Shown here piece after piece: positions 10,840 to 25,800 of a stretch of DNA of 64,000 nucleotides. Location of the stretch: contig SMMW01000046.1 of the NCBI GenBank assembly GCA_004794655.1, positions 1,958,001-2,022,000 on the forward strand. Reading direction: 5' to 3'. This DNA comes from Marisa cornuarietis. Lineage: Eukaryota; Mollusca; Gastropoda; Architaenioglossa; Ampullariidae. The notes beneath the pieces are model-generated. The model ran no database searches, was not told where the DNA came from, and was given only the letters and a program-made list of their open reading frames with translations. The position numbers and the translations under genes were made by a program. Each line of letters begins with the position of its first letter. The first letter of the stretch is position 1.

Positions 10840-13800
10840 CATTGATCTCTTTTCGTATGTATGAATACATGTATGCATCCATGTATCTATTTGTATGTAT
10901 GAAAGAGTATCAAGAAATTAATTAATCCTTATGTATACATGCATATATTGTATGTGTATTCACGTATGTATATGTGTGTATGCATTATCTTTGTGCATAT
11001 GTATGTATGTATGTACATGACTAAGCTACCCATGTTTTCCCATTTTTAAACATTTGTTATAACATATATCACATCAGTATAAATATAGATATCTACATTG
11101 TATGTATATCACAGTAAGTAGATAGCAATTGCATGATACAGTAGTAGGTGAGTCTGCTGACATTCTGCGTGTTACTAGTGACTAGTCAATGTGTGAGTTT
11201 TCTGACTGACTGCCAATGTCCTTTTGGTGCACTGAGTGCTCGTAATCTTGACAAAGGTGTTGGTGTACTGTCACCTACCTTACACTTCCTTCACTCATAA
11301 CGTGTGGTTATCATACATTTCAATCTCTGTTTCTTTTTCTTTTTTTTTTTGTTGCCAGGGTTTATTTTAAGTATACTTACTGTTAGTGTACTGTCTGGGG
11401 TCTACTTAAACTAGTCATATTCTATTTGCATTGTATTGATGTTTCTCATAAAGTTTAATTACTGCTGAGTTGATGCAGTGTTTGTTACTTCAGTGTACTT
11501 TTTATCACTACTTTTCAGTAAATACTGGTTACACTACCATATCATTCCAGATTGTGTTTTAACCACGATTTTGAGTGATCATTATTTTAATTCTAATTGG
11601 ATCTCGTCGAACAACTCATTTGCGTATACGACGACCCCTCGTTACCCCACTACTGTCGTCGTTGAATATATTGCACATTCTAGATTCATGTCTATATTGC
11701 GGTCTCACTTCACCACATTACTGTCACCGTTGGATATTGTGTAGGTTCAGTCAGCCCTGCCGTCACCTGCACTCTACAGTAGCTTTCAGACGACAAAATA
11801 AAATAAATAAATACAACAGCAATTAAATTTAAAAATAAATATAATTAGAAAAAACCTTTCGACTACGAACAGTAAAAATATTATACATTTATGTTGAAAA
11901 AAAAACCCAAAGAAAATCTAAATTCCTTAACACATGGCCCGACTACGTCGTTACAAACAGAAAGAACATCGGATGTTTGGGGACAGGGAAAGGAACTGTG
12001 TTACCGAGGATTGCATCTTTTCTCTTAGACTTCAGCTCGTGCAGACGACGCTATTTTAAGAAATACGTCCGTTTCGTCACTTCCTGTTTTATCGTCCAAT
12101 CCAGGTGCGCTTAAAAGAAAAATATTAATATAAAATCTCTCATGCCTCTTTGTCATAAAATACCACCGGGTTATGTTTTTGTGATACTTTGTGCTCTATT
12201 TCCAGCGATTTCTGCTCAGCAATCGGGTTGGTCTTTAAATTCCGTCAATCTTCTGTTTTCACTCCTATTGTTTCATGTTCTATTAATAATCTGTATACTC
12301 TATCAAAAGTCCTTGTGTTTCTCAACGTTCTGTCTGACAGGCTCGTATGGTCAGTGTGGTACTAACAACACCAGACCTGCACAGCTCATAGCAAGAGACG
12401 ATGAGTTTACAAACTGGCAACTCCGTTTCAATTTCTCTCCAAGGTACAACATAGTACAGCGAGTTCACACTACTTACACTCCATCAGCCATTTAAAACTC
12501 CCCTCAAAATGTTAGGTGCAGTGAACCGTGGAGTTTTCATCTGCTTCTTCCTTAATATGGAATCAGTTACACAAATGGCTGCTGTTGTGTTCTGAAAATG
12601 AGGCTAAATGTTAGCTTACTACAAAAGGTTTCACCTTTGATTTATTTTTTATATAAATGTTTTATATTAAATGTTTTTATTTTCTACAGCAACACAAACG
12701 ACACAAGTTGTCAGTGGATCTTCAGCACCAGGAGCAGTGCCAGACTGTCTTTATTTCTCATCCCACAGCTTCGCTCAGACAACGGGTCATGCGTCGACAA
12801 CTTGACAGCCTATGATGGTGAGTCATACTCACTAGTGGCCACTTGTGCCTCACTACAACAGTCATGTCTGGAGTTTACCTGAGCTACTTGTGAAGGCGTG
12901 CGAGCGTGTGCGTGTGTTAGTGTGATTATATATGTGTTCGTGCATGCATCTGTGTGTGTGTGTGTGTGTGAATTAGTGTCTGTTTGTATATGAAGAGCTA
13001 ATTAATTTGGTGCAGGTAACTCTTCCGATTCCCCCATTCTACTGTCGACTTGCTCCAGCCATGACCGACATTTCTACAGCAGCGGAAGTGACGTGCTGGT
13101 TTCCTTCACTGCCGGGAACGATGATACCGATGGCACTAGCAGTTTCACCCTCTTCTACCAGCCCTTTTGGCCAACGAGTGAGACTCAAAGGCACCGCACA
13201 GTAGTCAGTAGTCTATGGAAATGCTCCCAGATGAATATTTTTAATGAAATCCTTTGGTGATGATAGGATGAACCCTTTGGTAATACTGTAAAAATACTTT
13301 CGATTGTTAAAAAAAGACTTCAATGTCAGATCCATCCATACTATTCGGAAGTAAAATTACCTTAACAATAATTATATAGCTATGTATACACATGGACAGA
13401 TAACTATGAAGAATTAAATAGTGTTAGTATGATGAGAACATTCTATACAGTAGCACAAACAGTTGTATTTTTATGTACGAACAAATCAGTTTTAAAGTAT
13501 TGGTGTATTCATTATAATTATTTGCAATAAAAATGCTCCGATGAAACTGTAAATAACTAAGGCGATGAACTGATGAAGACTGACATCCTATGTTATTTTG
13601 TAGCAGATACAAGGTGCTCGTCTTATGTGGTCCTCAATGCCACAAACCTTCCTCAAGACATGAATTATACAAGCGACCCCGTAAGCTTCGAGTAAGTAAC
13701 TGCTCTTAAGAACAAAATGCATCACCTTTTAACTCAGTCTTAAAATATGACTATGCTTGAAATAACCTTTTATAGGAAATACCTTTTATACTATTTATCA

Positions 13801-16800
13801 CGGCTTTTTACACTCTTTGATGAACGGACATTTAGATATTCTGTCACCTTTCAAACTTATTAGTATTGACATGTATTCACACCAAAGGGACGGGTTTTTA
13901 ATTATGTTTTATATTTTCAGCTATTGTGACATTTACTGGATGATCCGAAGAGACGAGAACGCCTGGATAGTAAGTGTTAATTTTACTGATGTACACATGG
14001 ACTCGTGTGGACAGCAAAACTGCTCTTGTGACACAATTGAAGTGAAGTCAGGTGAGTCAGTTGAGATAGAGAACTGGTTTCTGATCATACTGTACTGATA
14101 ACAGCATGGTTGATAAATAAAGTAGCTCAGAGTTCAAGTCAACCACGTCGTACACTGCGTTGTGCTTTCCTTGCACCATAACTAGCTTGTAAATATCACA
14201 AACTGTGTTCTTTCTGTGGAATACTTTAGAACATAAGATAAATTGCAAAACCTCAAAAACAATATGATAATACACCAGAGAAACAACATTATAATGCATC
14301 AGAAACAGCATGATATTAAATATCATTAAAACACATTGAAAACAGTGATGATAAACACCAGATGTCCAAAAATTACAACAATAAAATGTCTCAAACATAA
14401 CACTACAGTACATCAGATACAAGATCAGTCCATGCAGTCCATTCTCAAGATGACTTTTAGTTTGCCTGATCATAATTAATAGAAAGTACAGAAAAAGGAA
14501 GTTGTATTCTGTGGCAGCTCGAACCACAGGCTTGAAAATGTTAGGGGAGGTGTGCGGGGACAACAGACATCACGTGTTTAACAGCAGCCAACAAGTTCTC
14601 TACCTCTCCCTTCGACCGAGTTCGTCCTACACAAGACGACACTTCCACTTCACATATCGGAGTTTTTATAGAGAAGGTGAGAAACTTGAATTACAAAATA
14701 GACGAAGATTTTATTGAAATTTAGAAATATTCTATCTCCCTTGTTTGTTCACTTTATAACTAAGTCCAACCATGTGCCTGCTGCAGATACCAAGTCAAAC
14801 GTCTCAGTAAGTCCCGGGGACCAATATCACCTGAGCTATCCAGGAAATAAGCTCCAATACTCGAAGTAAGTTTTTGTAGTTACATATAATGTTTTCTACT
14901 CAGGTTCTGAGAAAACGAATAAAACACCGTATTTTCATTCATCATCTTGCTTGTAGCCTTCAGGTGACGTTGACAACAGGCTGCTTTCCTTTGTTTCCTA
15001 GCAACACTGACCGTGGGTGGCTGTTTGAAGTCACCAACCCACAGTACGTTCTGCGTCTCACTTTCACCGACCTCGACATTGAGTGGGCGACATCTGGTTG
15101 TTATGACTATATTGATATATTTGACAGTAAGTACAAACACAATTATTTTTGTTCTTATTTGTGTGATAGGTTCTCTGATTGCTATGAGAGACCTTACTTG
15201 TGATCCTGAATATCTTGTAACCTACAGGTGCTTCGGAAACAAACAAAGTGGACAAACTGTGTGGCATCAAAGCAGGCACCCAGTACTACAGCACTGGCCA
15301 CACTTTGTACATCAAGTTCCACAGCGACGATTCCATTAGTAGAACAGGTTTTAACTTGACCTGCGAGGCGGAGCTTCAGGAAGTCGTGTACCCACCCTCA
15401 TGTAAGTACTCAGAACATTTAATAATTATTCGTGCTTCTGTTTTGTTTCTATATTCTATAGTGTTTGTATATCTGCTTGACTGTCTATTTGTTCGCGCAG
15501 CTTTAGCTCTGTTTACCTGCGTGTATTCAGGTGACTTTTGACACATTGTGGTAAGAGGTTGACCAGTGACCTTACTGTTGCTCGGGAGTGAAGTGATAGA
15601 GACGGCACTTTTTTTTCGGGGACAGCATTTTGTAGGGACTGTGTCCAGCTTACAACCCTCATTTCATAGCTTCTCCGGTCCTCCACCAAGAGAGGTGGAC
15701 ATTCCACATCCAGGCCAACTAAGAGAAGTAAAGAAGACTTGGTCAATGATGGTGACCTCGGCGTGTGACTTTATTTGCCACTGGATGTGTGACGACTGAG
15801 TTTGTCTTGTAAGTGTTACTAATGTTCGATGCTCTCATCTACACGTGGCCTGATAATCTTGCCATTTATCTGTCTCAGGGTGTATGTCGAGTTATCGGCT
15901 TGTCGCCAGCAACTTGAATAAACAGTTTCTACAGTATCCAGAAATCACCAACCAGTATTTAAAGCAAGTTATTATTTTACTGATTTTAGTTTTTAGTTGC
16001 AATATTATCAATGTAAATGCTGCATAATAGAACCTAGCAGGATCTATATTGATTCATATAAGCAAATCCAGTTGAAAAACTAGATAGGATTGAACATCCT
16101 ATGCATTAAAAGAGAGAGCTAGCTGCAGGTAAGCCAAAACACTTGCAAGCTATGCCGGATTAACCATGAAATTATAACTGAGAAAGCGTATTTCAAGTCT
16201 GTTACCATGGAGATGTTGCATGTTTTGTCCCGTCAGTTAGGTTAGTATTCCTCACGCCATCTTTGATGTTATTTTTATCAAATACTTTACTTCTGTTTAC
16301 CTGTTTAGTAGATGTGAATATTTATATTTTAATAAGATTCAATACCTTATTAGCCTTAGAATAAAAACTAATTCTAGTTTTAGCAGTGCTGACTGTGACT
16401 GGCTCATTGTGGCGAGCAAAAGCACCCACGTTGTGCGAGTCACGTTTATCTCTGTCGACATCGAGGCTTCTCAAGATGGATGCGTTAATGACTACGTTGA
16501 GGTTTTTGACAGTAAGCTGTTTGATTGTTAATGATGTTTACTGATCACGGGGGAGGTTATTTCATTAATTATCTTTGGAAAACAATGAAACCCGCGATGT
16601 CGCTGTTAACTTTGTAACTTGTCAATATTTTATACATTATAAAGTTTCAAGTCTGTCTATCTTTCGTAATTTGTTTCTTTTTTTACGTTTGACTGTTTCA
16701 TTGGGTGTCTGTATTTATGATCTTACACATACAAATACCTAAAGACTGGTTAAATCTTTGGGTAAGGCAGGACAGCGATAGAGAGATGAGAGTAGATGTT

Positions 16801-19800
16801 CGCCACACTCATTTCTGGCCCAGAGAAAAGTGAAATCTTTAACATCATACTCCAAAACAACCATACACAGGTTAGGGGGTGACCATTGCCTTTCCTGATT
16901 TCTCTAAACCAAAACATGATACTTGTTAAAAATGATATTTAGAAAAAATCCACAAGAAAGACCCAATAACTTGTTTGATTGGCAAGTGACATAAGACTAA
17001 AATATTTCAGAAGAAAGAATAAAAAACTGTCACCCAAGGCCACTTAGGGAAGGTACATGTGCTAGGAGTCTAGAGCTCAGATTCAAAAGTTCAATTTGAA
17101 ACCACAAGCAACGTGTTCTTGAAATAAATGTGTCACTATTTCGTTACACTGACACCATGCATGTGAATGTAGTCCCTAAATAATATTGACGAGAAGTGAG
17201 AGGTCAATAAGTCCAAAGAGTTCGCGGATGAAATGATTTCGATCTCCTCGACAACTAAACAAATATCCCTGTTTGCACTGAGTTATTTACGAGTAAGGGC
17301 CAAGGATTAAGGAACATCTTTCTATCGTCTAAAAGAAATTCTTTGTAACTTTCTTCTATGTTCTTTATTAGTCTCGGGCAGACATGACAAAAGGTGTGTA
17401 TATATAGGATGGTGTGTTTTTATCAACAGGCATGACTTCAAAGACCAACAGTCTTGGTCGACTCTGCGGACAACAGACACAGCGAGAGTTTATCAGCTCC
17501 GGTCAGGGTCTGAAGGTCGAATTTAAAAACGACGGAAAAGGAATTGGAAAAGGCTTTCATCTCACCTATGAAGCTGTTCTTCCCTCCGAAGCAAAGCAGC
17601 CCAGTGGTAATTATGAGAGATTTGGTGCACACGACATCAGACATTTTTCCAACTAAGAAACGTCTTGTAATAAACATGTTGTGTTAGTTTGGTACTGACT
17701 AGCAGCGAGAGTCACTTCACAAATACCAGCATAAACAGCTGAAACCACGATCTAAGTTTATAAAAAGTTATTATTACCCGATTTCTTAAACCAGAACTTT
17801 TATGAGTGTAACATGGTATTCTTGCCTACTATTCCATAACAAAGTATGTAGGTGTATAAACAAGTTATTAATATCTATTGTTTGTAAAGAAAGATTTAAT
17901 GGAAGAAGTTATTATTGCCTATCTTCAAATCAAAGATTAAAATCAAGAAGGTAAAGTATTTACAGCTGTTTTAACATAACCTAATATAACTACCTACAGC
18001 TGATTTATCATAAAGGCCTGTTCTCACGCTGCAATGTTTTCAAAGTTTGCACGTGCAAAATTTTGCCTGCTAGGCACCGTTCTACTCTCACGTAGCAAGT
18101 CCACTCACTAGTGTCCTGCTAGGTGACGTCATCCGCGCAGCGCATTGTGGGTAGTCGACAAAATGGCAGACAATCAGATACTTTCGGACGCTACTGCTGC
18201 TACGTTAATAACATTGTCTGATGAAGTAGGGAGAGAGAGAGAAGAAGAAAAAAAAAATGTGGGCGCGGGGTGGGTAGTTCGATGAGTACAGAGTAGTGGT
18301 CAGATGAGAGATCGTGAAAAACATCAACTGACTGCACTAAGTGGTCATCAGGTCGATGTATGACCCAGTCCAAGATGTGATCTCTTTTGTGGGTTGGTTG
18401 TGACACGGACTAGATGAGACAAAAGGTGTGGAGCATTTCTGACATTTTGACAGTGTCTGGATGAGAACTGATGTCGAAGCGCACATTAACATCTCCGAGG
18501 AATATTACGGGTCCATTGAATGCATTGCTGTAATCCAAGAGATCATGAAATTTCGAGAAAAAAGTAGAGGCTGTGAGTTTGTACCTGGTGCTAGGAGGAG
18601 GTCTGTAGATGCAGAGCAGGGACATCGAGCAATGAGGAGCCGAAGAGGAGACTTGTACAAATTCAAAAGACGTGTGAGGGAACGATACGGCAGCAGTAAA
18701 AGACAGGTACTTGGCAAGTGATGATCTGTAGATACAGCAATACCACCACCACGTGTAGGGCGGGGAAACATTTCAGGTAGTAGCCCACTGGAGTAAGATC
18801 AACACACACACTCTCGTCATCATGCTGTCTCACCACGTCTCAGTGATGATGAAAATATCAAGGTAGCGATTTGTCACAAATTCTACGATTTCAGCTCGCT
18901 TCAGTGACTGTTGTGCAGACGATACAGACTGGGCGTTGAAAAGCCCAACGTGGAGGCGAGTGTTCAGTTGTCGTGTGCGGGGAACTTGGCAGTCTCCTGT
19001 TCTCAGACGACCATGTTGGTTTGATCGCCGACATGTACAGTTATTCGACCCAGTTGGTGGGTCGTGTTTCCAGCTGGTGTTGCAGGTGATGATGTCAACT
19101 GGTTCACTTTGATCTCGCGGATGCTGTTGTCGCCGACGACCGCTCGGAACGGACGGCGTTTTTTTTTTCTTTCGACATATATGACAGTGGCTGTGGATGT
19201 TCAAAGTGTGAAGCACGGTGCAAAGCGCTGATGAGCAATCGGAAATCTTCTTCAGGGATAAAAGTTCGTGCCTACCATAGGTAACTTTATTGGATGGAAA
19301 CACACTGTGATTAATACATCGTCTTGTCTGGTGCGTTGAGAGCTTCGAAACAAAGGCCAGGGGAAAGGATCGGTGGGCATGTTGGAGCACGTGGTGTAGT
19401 AGGCAGAAGAAAGTCCAAAATGAAACTTTTGAAAACGTTCTTTTTCCACGGGGGAGCAATCCAAAAACATTCCAGAGTAGATGTTGTCTCGTAAGGAAGC
19501 AGAAAATGCATAAAAACACATAAAAAAATCGGTCAATCACAGTGAAATACAGATAAATTGTAGAGCTGCCCCATCAAGCACATGATGCGACTAGGGCAGG
19601 TCACTCTATATAGTTTTATAACTATCTTATAAATTCATCTCTGTGTATATAATAACTTTCTCATAATTGAATTCACACTCTATGCCTCTGTTTCTAAAGC
19701 AATTTTATCATGGCTTATTTATTACAACATGTATAAATAAGTTTTTAACATCGTAGTTAACATTTGCCTTCATAAGTGTTCTCATGTCATAGCCTAAGGG

Positions 19801-22800
19801 GAACAACTCGGCATGTGCAAACACTTTATCGTCAATTATAGTAATTTAACTGTCTACAACAATATTAGCATAGCCTATTAATTACAACTGTTTAATATGC
19901 ATTAGATTCACATAGTATATTAATTATAACTTAATGTCTGCAACATAACAGAGTAATTACAATTTCTGTTTCCGGCAGTTTGCAAGTTCCCCGTCAACAT
20001 GACTGCATTTACTGTCCAGCAACAGTTGAAATACCCAGCAAACTACCCCACCTACCTAAAGTATGACATTCATTATTATTTTAAAACCAAGAAATATCTT
20101 AAAGCTTCAAAAGATAACTTGATTAATAAAGATCGAATGCAAGTAAATGGAAGATTACACATCCATGTCAAAAGGCAGCAAAGCAAACACGGACTTGTAT
20201 CACTGGACTGCTTGCAGACGATTTTTTTTCAGTGAAGTTATAGAACGAGGCTGGTTACGAGATAGCTTCCGGTTTAGTCACGTTTCAGTTTATCTACTAG
20301 AACGAGGCTTTGGACGATATAGCTTCCGGTTTATTCACATTCATTGGGCTCGCCGAGACTAACAGCGGAGAACTTCGCAATTGGCTCAGCGTTGGTCTCG
20401 GCAGACAGACAGCAATCCACCTATACACGTCCGTGAAGCAAACGCTGCAGGAAGGAGAGATAACTCACGGAAAGTGCACTTTTCATCTGAATTCGTCGGT
20501 ATTTGCATTGTAATGGAAGAAAGTAAGTGAGGCAAAGGAAAGAGAAAATGATAAAGTAAAGAAAAGGTAATGAGAAAAAAAAGAATAAAATAATTAAGTA
20601 AAACAAAACCTTGAAAAAAATAAGGAAGGAAAGAGAAAGGTAGAAAGTGAGTCTTAGGACGAAGAAAAAGATGGATGGAAAAATAGGATTCGTAGGAAAG
20701 AATATTATGAAAGGTAGGAAGTAAGAAGAGATAAAAGGAATCCAGTTAGGAATCTAGAGACAAAGAGAGTTTATAAATGTTCAGTTGTCATTACTGATTG
20801 CGGATCTTACTAATGACATACGTTACCTGTGACATTAAGTACTAACCTCTGACACACTTCACTTGTAACATGGTGCTGGACCTTACTACTTACACACTCT
20901 ACTTGTAACATGGTGCTGGACCTTACTACTTACACACTGTGCTTGTAACATGGTGCTGGTCCTTACTACTTACACACTGTGCTTGTAACATAGTGCTTGA
21001 CCTTACTACTTACACACTGTGCTTGTAACATGGTGCTGGACCTTACTACTTACACACTGCGCTTGTAACATGGTGCTGGATCTTACTACTTACACACTCT
21101 ACTTGTAACATGGTGCTGGACCTTACTACTTACACACTGTGCTTGTAACATGGTGCTGGACCTTACTACTTTCACACTGTGCTTGTAACATGGTGCTGGA
21201 CCTTACTACTTTCACACTATGCTTGTAACATGGTGCTGGATCTTACTACTTACACACTCTGCTTGCAACATGGTGCTGGACATTACTACTTACACACTCT
21301 ACTTGCAACATGGTGCTGGACATTACTACTTACACACTCTACTTGTAACATGAAATACTGCAACACGTTCAGACTGAGTATCTGACATGCAGTTACCTTT
21401 CAAATGTTCAGGGAAGGCCTGGTTCTGTTTATAATCCGTTTATCGCTGTGGATTTAGACATACATAATTTAATGCTTTATCCTAGCCCAGCATTTTGTTT
21501 TCTGTTGACCGGTAAGTCCACTTCAAGATACGATTTCTCAGTTTAAAAGTTTTCTACACCTTTTAGTGACAACAGTAGTCAAAGTCCACGGGTCTCCGAA
21601 AAAACGCATTTTATAAGGAAGTTAGACACAATGTTCTAATCTATAAGAAAACTTGAGCTTTATTTTATTTCTACCCCGGTTAGCTTTTAACACCAAACAG
21701 TGTGACGTGTTGACCTATACGACAATAGCTGTGTATCATCTTGTTACCTAGCAACGCCCAGTCTTGCTGGCTGTTTCAAACCAACAACTCAGACTATGTC
21801 GTCAAGATCACATTCTTGTACATTGATGTCGAGCCCTCGTCGTCTGCCTGCAACGGCGACTACATTGAGGTGTTTAATAGTAAGTACATCAAACACCTTT
21901 ACAACTTCGGGAAAGAAATGCACATACAATAGATGTCATCGGCTTGAAATTTATTTGAATCTTTGACAGATTGCACAAAATACGAAGAGAGCATCGGAGA
22001 CGGTTTCTGGAACTCTCTTCTTAATACCTCGTCTTATTCGTCATTGTCTTCTTCTTCTTCGTCGTCTTAGTCGTCATTGTCTTTTTCTTTATTGTTGTCT
22101 TCGTTTTCTTCTTCTTCGTCGTCGTCCTCGTCGTCGTCTTCGTCTGCTTCATCTTCATCTTCATTTTCGTTTTCTTCTTATGATTAATAAAATTAAAACT
22201 GAGGTTTCAAATTCAATAATTTAATAAAAACAATCCCTTCATCTATTTTAAAGCAGTAAATACAGTAAATTTCATTGCATGATTGGTTACTAATGAGTAA
22301 AGATTTATTATGCTCTTCCTTCTTCTATGAGGGTTCATAATTGTGTTTAGAGCAATGTGTTCATATTTCTGTAGAAATTGCGATGCATTTGTAGCTAACT
22401 TGCAATAAATTTTCTGAGAGTACATATTAAAATATATCAAACAAACGAAGGAAATGACAAATTGAATACTGTCAATTATGTTTGACCAATTGATACCGAT
22501 AGATGCAAAAATTGCCATCACATGATGTTAATGCGTCGGACAGCTTCAAGCCAAGTCAACAAACTTGACAGACTGTGTGGAAGACAGGAACAGAAGGAAT
22601 ATTCTAGTACTGGACAGTTCATGTACCTGACTTTTCACAGCGACAACGAGCAAACTGCCGCAGGCTTCAGGCTGACCTATCAAGCAGTCCCTTCACCCTC
22701 TGTACTTAACTGGACTGGTAAGACAAAAACATTTAAATATATATATATATATATACATACAATTCATGTATATGTATGTTATTTTCAAGCCTGTGTTTAA

Positions 22801-25800
22801 TTTGCTATCATATGTGTGCAAAACGATTTGCTTAAAAATTGCTTCTTTGTAAACAGCCGGTATTAACATTTGATTGCATGTGGCTCTGAATCTTTCTTTT
22901 TCTTCCGCCTTCTCTCTTTCTCTCTTCCTTCTCCGCTACACACAAACACGGCGAGAAGGGATAGACATATTGGCAAAGACTCAAAATCCAAATTCAAGAA
23001 ATAGTATCACTAACAATACTTCAGTCTTTTGCAGAATGCAATGGTTTAAATTTACCACTTATGGCTGACTCCCACGGTCCAAAGTACTTAACGTACCCAG
23101 GAAATCAAACAAATTATCCAAAGTAAGAAAATGGTTTCGTTTGTTTATAACGAATTATTCGTTAATAAAATCAATTTATTAACAACTGTATTAGGAAGAT
23201 TTAAAACAGAAGCAAGAGGGCTAATTAACCTAGTGAAATATTCATTCACGAAGATTGATCTATTTCACTAACTCTGGCTGAGAGTTCGGTTACTAGCCTG
23301 ACAAGTTGATGTAAATAAGGATTGCCATGTTGAACCGACTAAGCTGCAGGTTGGTGAGAACGACTCTATTATACTGACTCAAGTCTAGGCTAAAGAATAC
23401 TGTCGGACTGGCTGTTGTAGGTTGACAAGGACTACTTTAACTGTCTTAAATTTAGGCTGAGAAATAGTGTTTTACAGTACTGAGTAGACTGGAGGTGTCC
23501 CACTGAGTACATTATTAATTGTACTGTTTTGACAGCAACGCTGACTGTGGTTGGCTTCTTCAGACTAGCGGTGATCTCCATGACTACCTAATTCACGTGA
23601 TCTTCTCGTATGTCGACACAATGTCTCTCAGCACATGTACCTTTGATTATGTTGAAGTATTTGATGGTAAGTTCACTTAACCACTTTCTATGGGATACAA
23701 AACAGTAAATAAATGCAAAGAATTAATCCTTAATCATGTTTCTCTACCATTTCTTCTTTCGTGTTGACACTACTAAAGGGAGGACCTGAAGAAGTGTTTT
23801 CTTACTGATGCATGAGAAGATTTCTCGTATCCATCAAGTGATAATGTTGAAATGCGTTAATTTTGTATTCAAAGTAGAAAACATTTTGCACTTTCCTTAC
23901 GCCCTTGGATCATTGTTCTTGAATATTCTGTGTGGCGAGCAATGTCCATGTCTGGCACTATGAGAACAGCAATGATTCAGTTAGAGATATGTACAGCCTG
24001 TACCTGGTTGTAAAGACTATAGGGTTCTTGTACCAAAGTCTGTTCAGTGTACCTATAACTGTCATAACTGGTGCACTCTTGATGTATCTTTGTCTCAGCA
24101 GTTACCATCTTTGTTTAATGTGATTTCGAGGATTTTACCAGTAGTGAGTCTGAATTTACAAGGTATTGTCTTTATGTCGTGTCCTTAATTCATATCATAA
24201 AATGAAGAACACGGCTCAGTGACAATACCTTTTCATTAACCTCTCACTGTCAGCAATCCAGGCTTTGAAAAACAAATCATCTAACAAAATTGACATAGTG
24301 CATGAGATACTGTTTCTCATAAATTAGATTAACAAAGAAATGTAAAATATCCTTGAAGCAAACTATAGGAAACGTTTGGTTTGTTCTCGCATCTACAACC
24401 AGAATCATAACCAAAATAAGTTACAGTAACATTCTAAAAAGAAATTCGAAAAGCTATACACAAAAGGCAAGCAAGTAACAAACCATAGAAAATCAGGTTT
24501 TAAAAAGACAAACAAAATAAATGAAAAAGAAAACTATAAATAACCTTAAACAGTAGAAACTAATGTAGTACCTAAAACTAAATAAAAGTCTAGAATATGG
24601 CAACATGATGGATCTGGCAACCAGTATATCACTACTGCGGACATGGCAGGCCTCCAAGACACCAAGAGCAAGTGACAACAACAGGGAAAGAGGGCACCAA
24701 CAATAACAACAACAAACAATACCTGCGGCATCACGGAGTAGCTATCCTCCTCCCAAACCTCCCTAAACATATCCTCGCCCAGCCCACCTTCCATTCCCCC
24801 AAGATCCCCATCCCCCATTGTGCGAAATGGCCTTCGGATGAAAGCATTTTCCCTCCTGAAATACACAACAGCCAGCAGTTCATTTACATGGATCTCCGCT
24901 TTACTTTTACTGAACGTGCCGCTGTTTAACCTCTACTTCCAACAAATAATAATATTAAAAAAATGTAGTTTGAGCCGTGAAACGTACAGTAGGGTGTGTG
25001 CTAATATTTCAACGCATATAACAAACACACGTGTAATATTTCCTAACAGTCCAACACATAACAAACACCTCAAAGTTGACCCTAGTCATCTTCCTGGGCC
25101 TCTAATACGAATCTGTTCTGTGCGACTTAAGATTCATTTTGTTGTGGCGGGTCACAAATGTAAATAATATTTACATATACATATATTTTTAATATAGACT
25201 AAATAAGCATTCTTGTTTTTGAGGTGACCGGACACTTAATCCCCAGACACTTAATCCTCAAAATGCCCCCAATGTTATAACTGTTGAAGTTAAGTAATAT
25301 TTTAATTGTCAAACTTATTTTGATGTTTACATGAAAATAATTATTTGAATTTGAAACATTTTTCATTTACTTCATAATTAAATTTTTCATTCACTTCATA
25401 TTTTCTTGAGTTGAAATTTCATTTTGAGGATTAAGTGTCTGGGGATTAAGTGTCTGGGATTCGTTTTTGAGAGAAAAACAATATATATTGCGTTTGTATA
25501 TTACTCAACAGGTTCGTCTCCCTTTTCAAAGAAACTAGCTAGTCTTTGTGGTCACCAGGAGAGGCGTGATCTCTATAGTTCCGGTCACTCCCTCTTGGTC
25601 ACATTTCACAGTGATGAAGTCACAACTGGACGAGGTTTCGCACTGATGTACAAAGCGGTTAGTCGCTCCAAAATGCATCAACAAGGTAAGCATGAAGAAC
25701 AGAGCCCACAGAGTATATTTAAAAGACAAAACGCAGGCCACATCGTACATCATCAACAAAATAAAATACATGTCATAGTTTTAAGAAAAAATATATTATG

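Larger units (their letters stand above)
19979..22717 (+). other. Gene B CUB domain 5
   Basis: Exons 19979-20060, 21752-21879 and 22544-22717. Reads VCKFPVNM, LKYPANYPTYL, NAQSCWLFQT, FLYIDVEPSSSACNGDYIEV, DRLCGRQ and YSSTGQFMYLTFHSDNE. Cysteines 1-4 are present. The intron between the first two exons contains the 40-bp minisatellite. Confidence 0.82.

Noticed and set aside
14057..14563. 168-codon minus-strand frame in gene B intron
   Set aside because: Hydrophobic low-complexity AT-rich translation, overlaps coding exon starts, no domain and no paralogue support.
20861..21352. Regular repeats considered as a CRISPR array
   Set aside because: Units are contiguous without spacers and the genome is eukaryotic.
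21179..21385. Open frame with repeated THYACNMVLDL
   Set aside because: Translation of the 40-bp minisatellite in an intron.
24546..24866. 106-codon minus-strand frame
   Set aside because: Inside an intron, no recognisable domain and no related copy in genes C or D.
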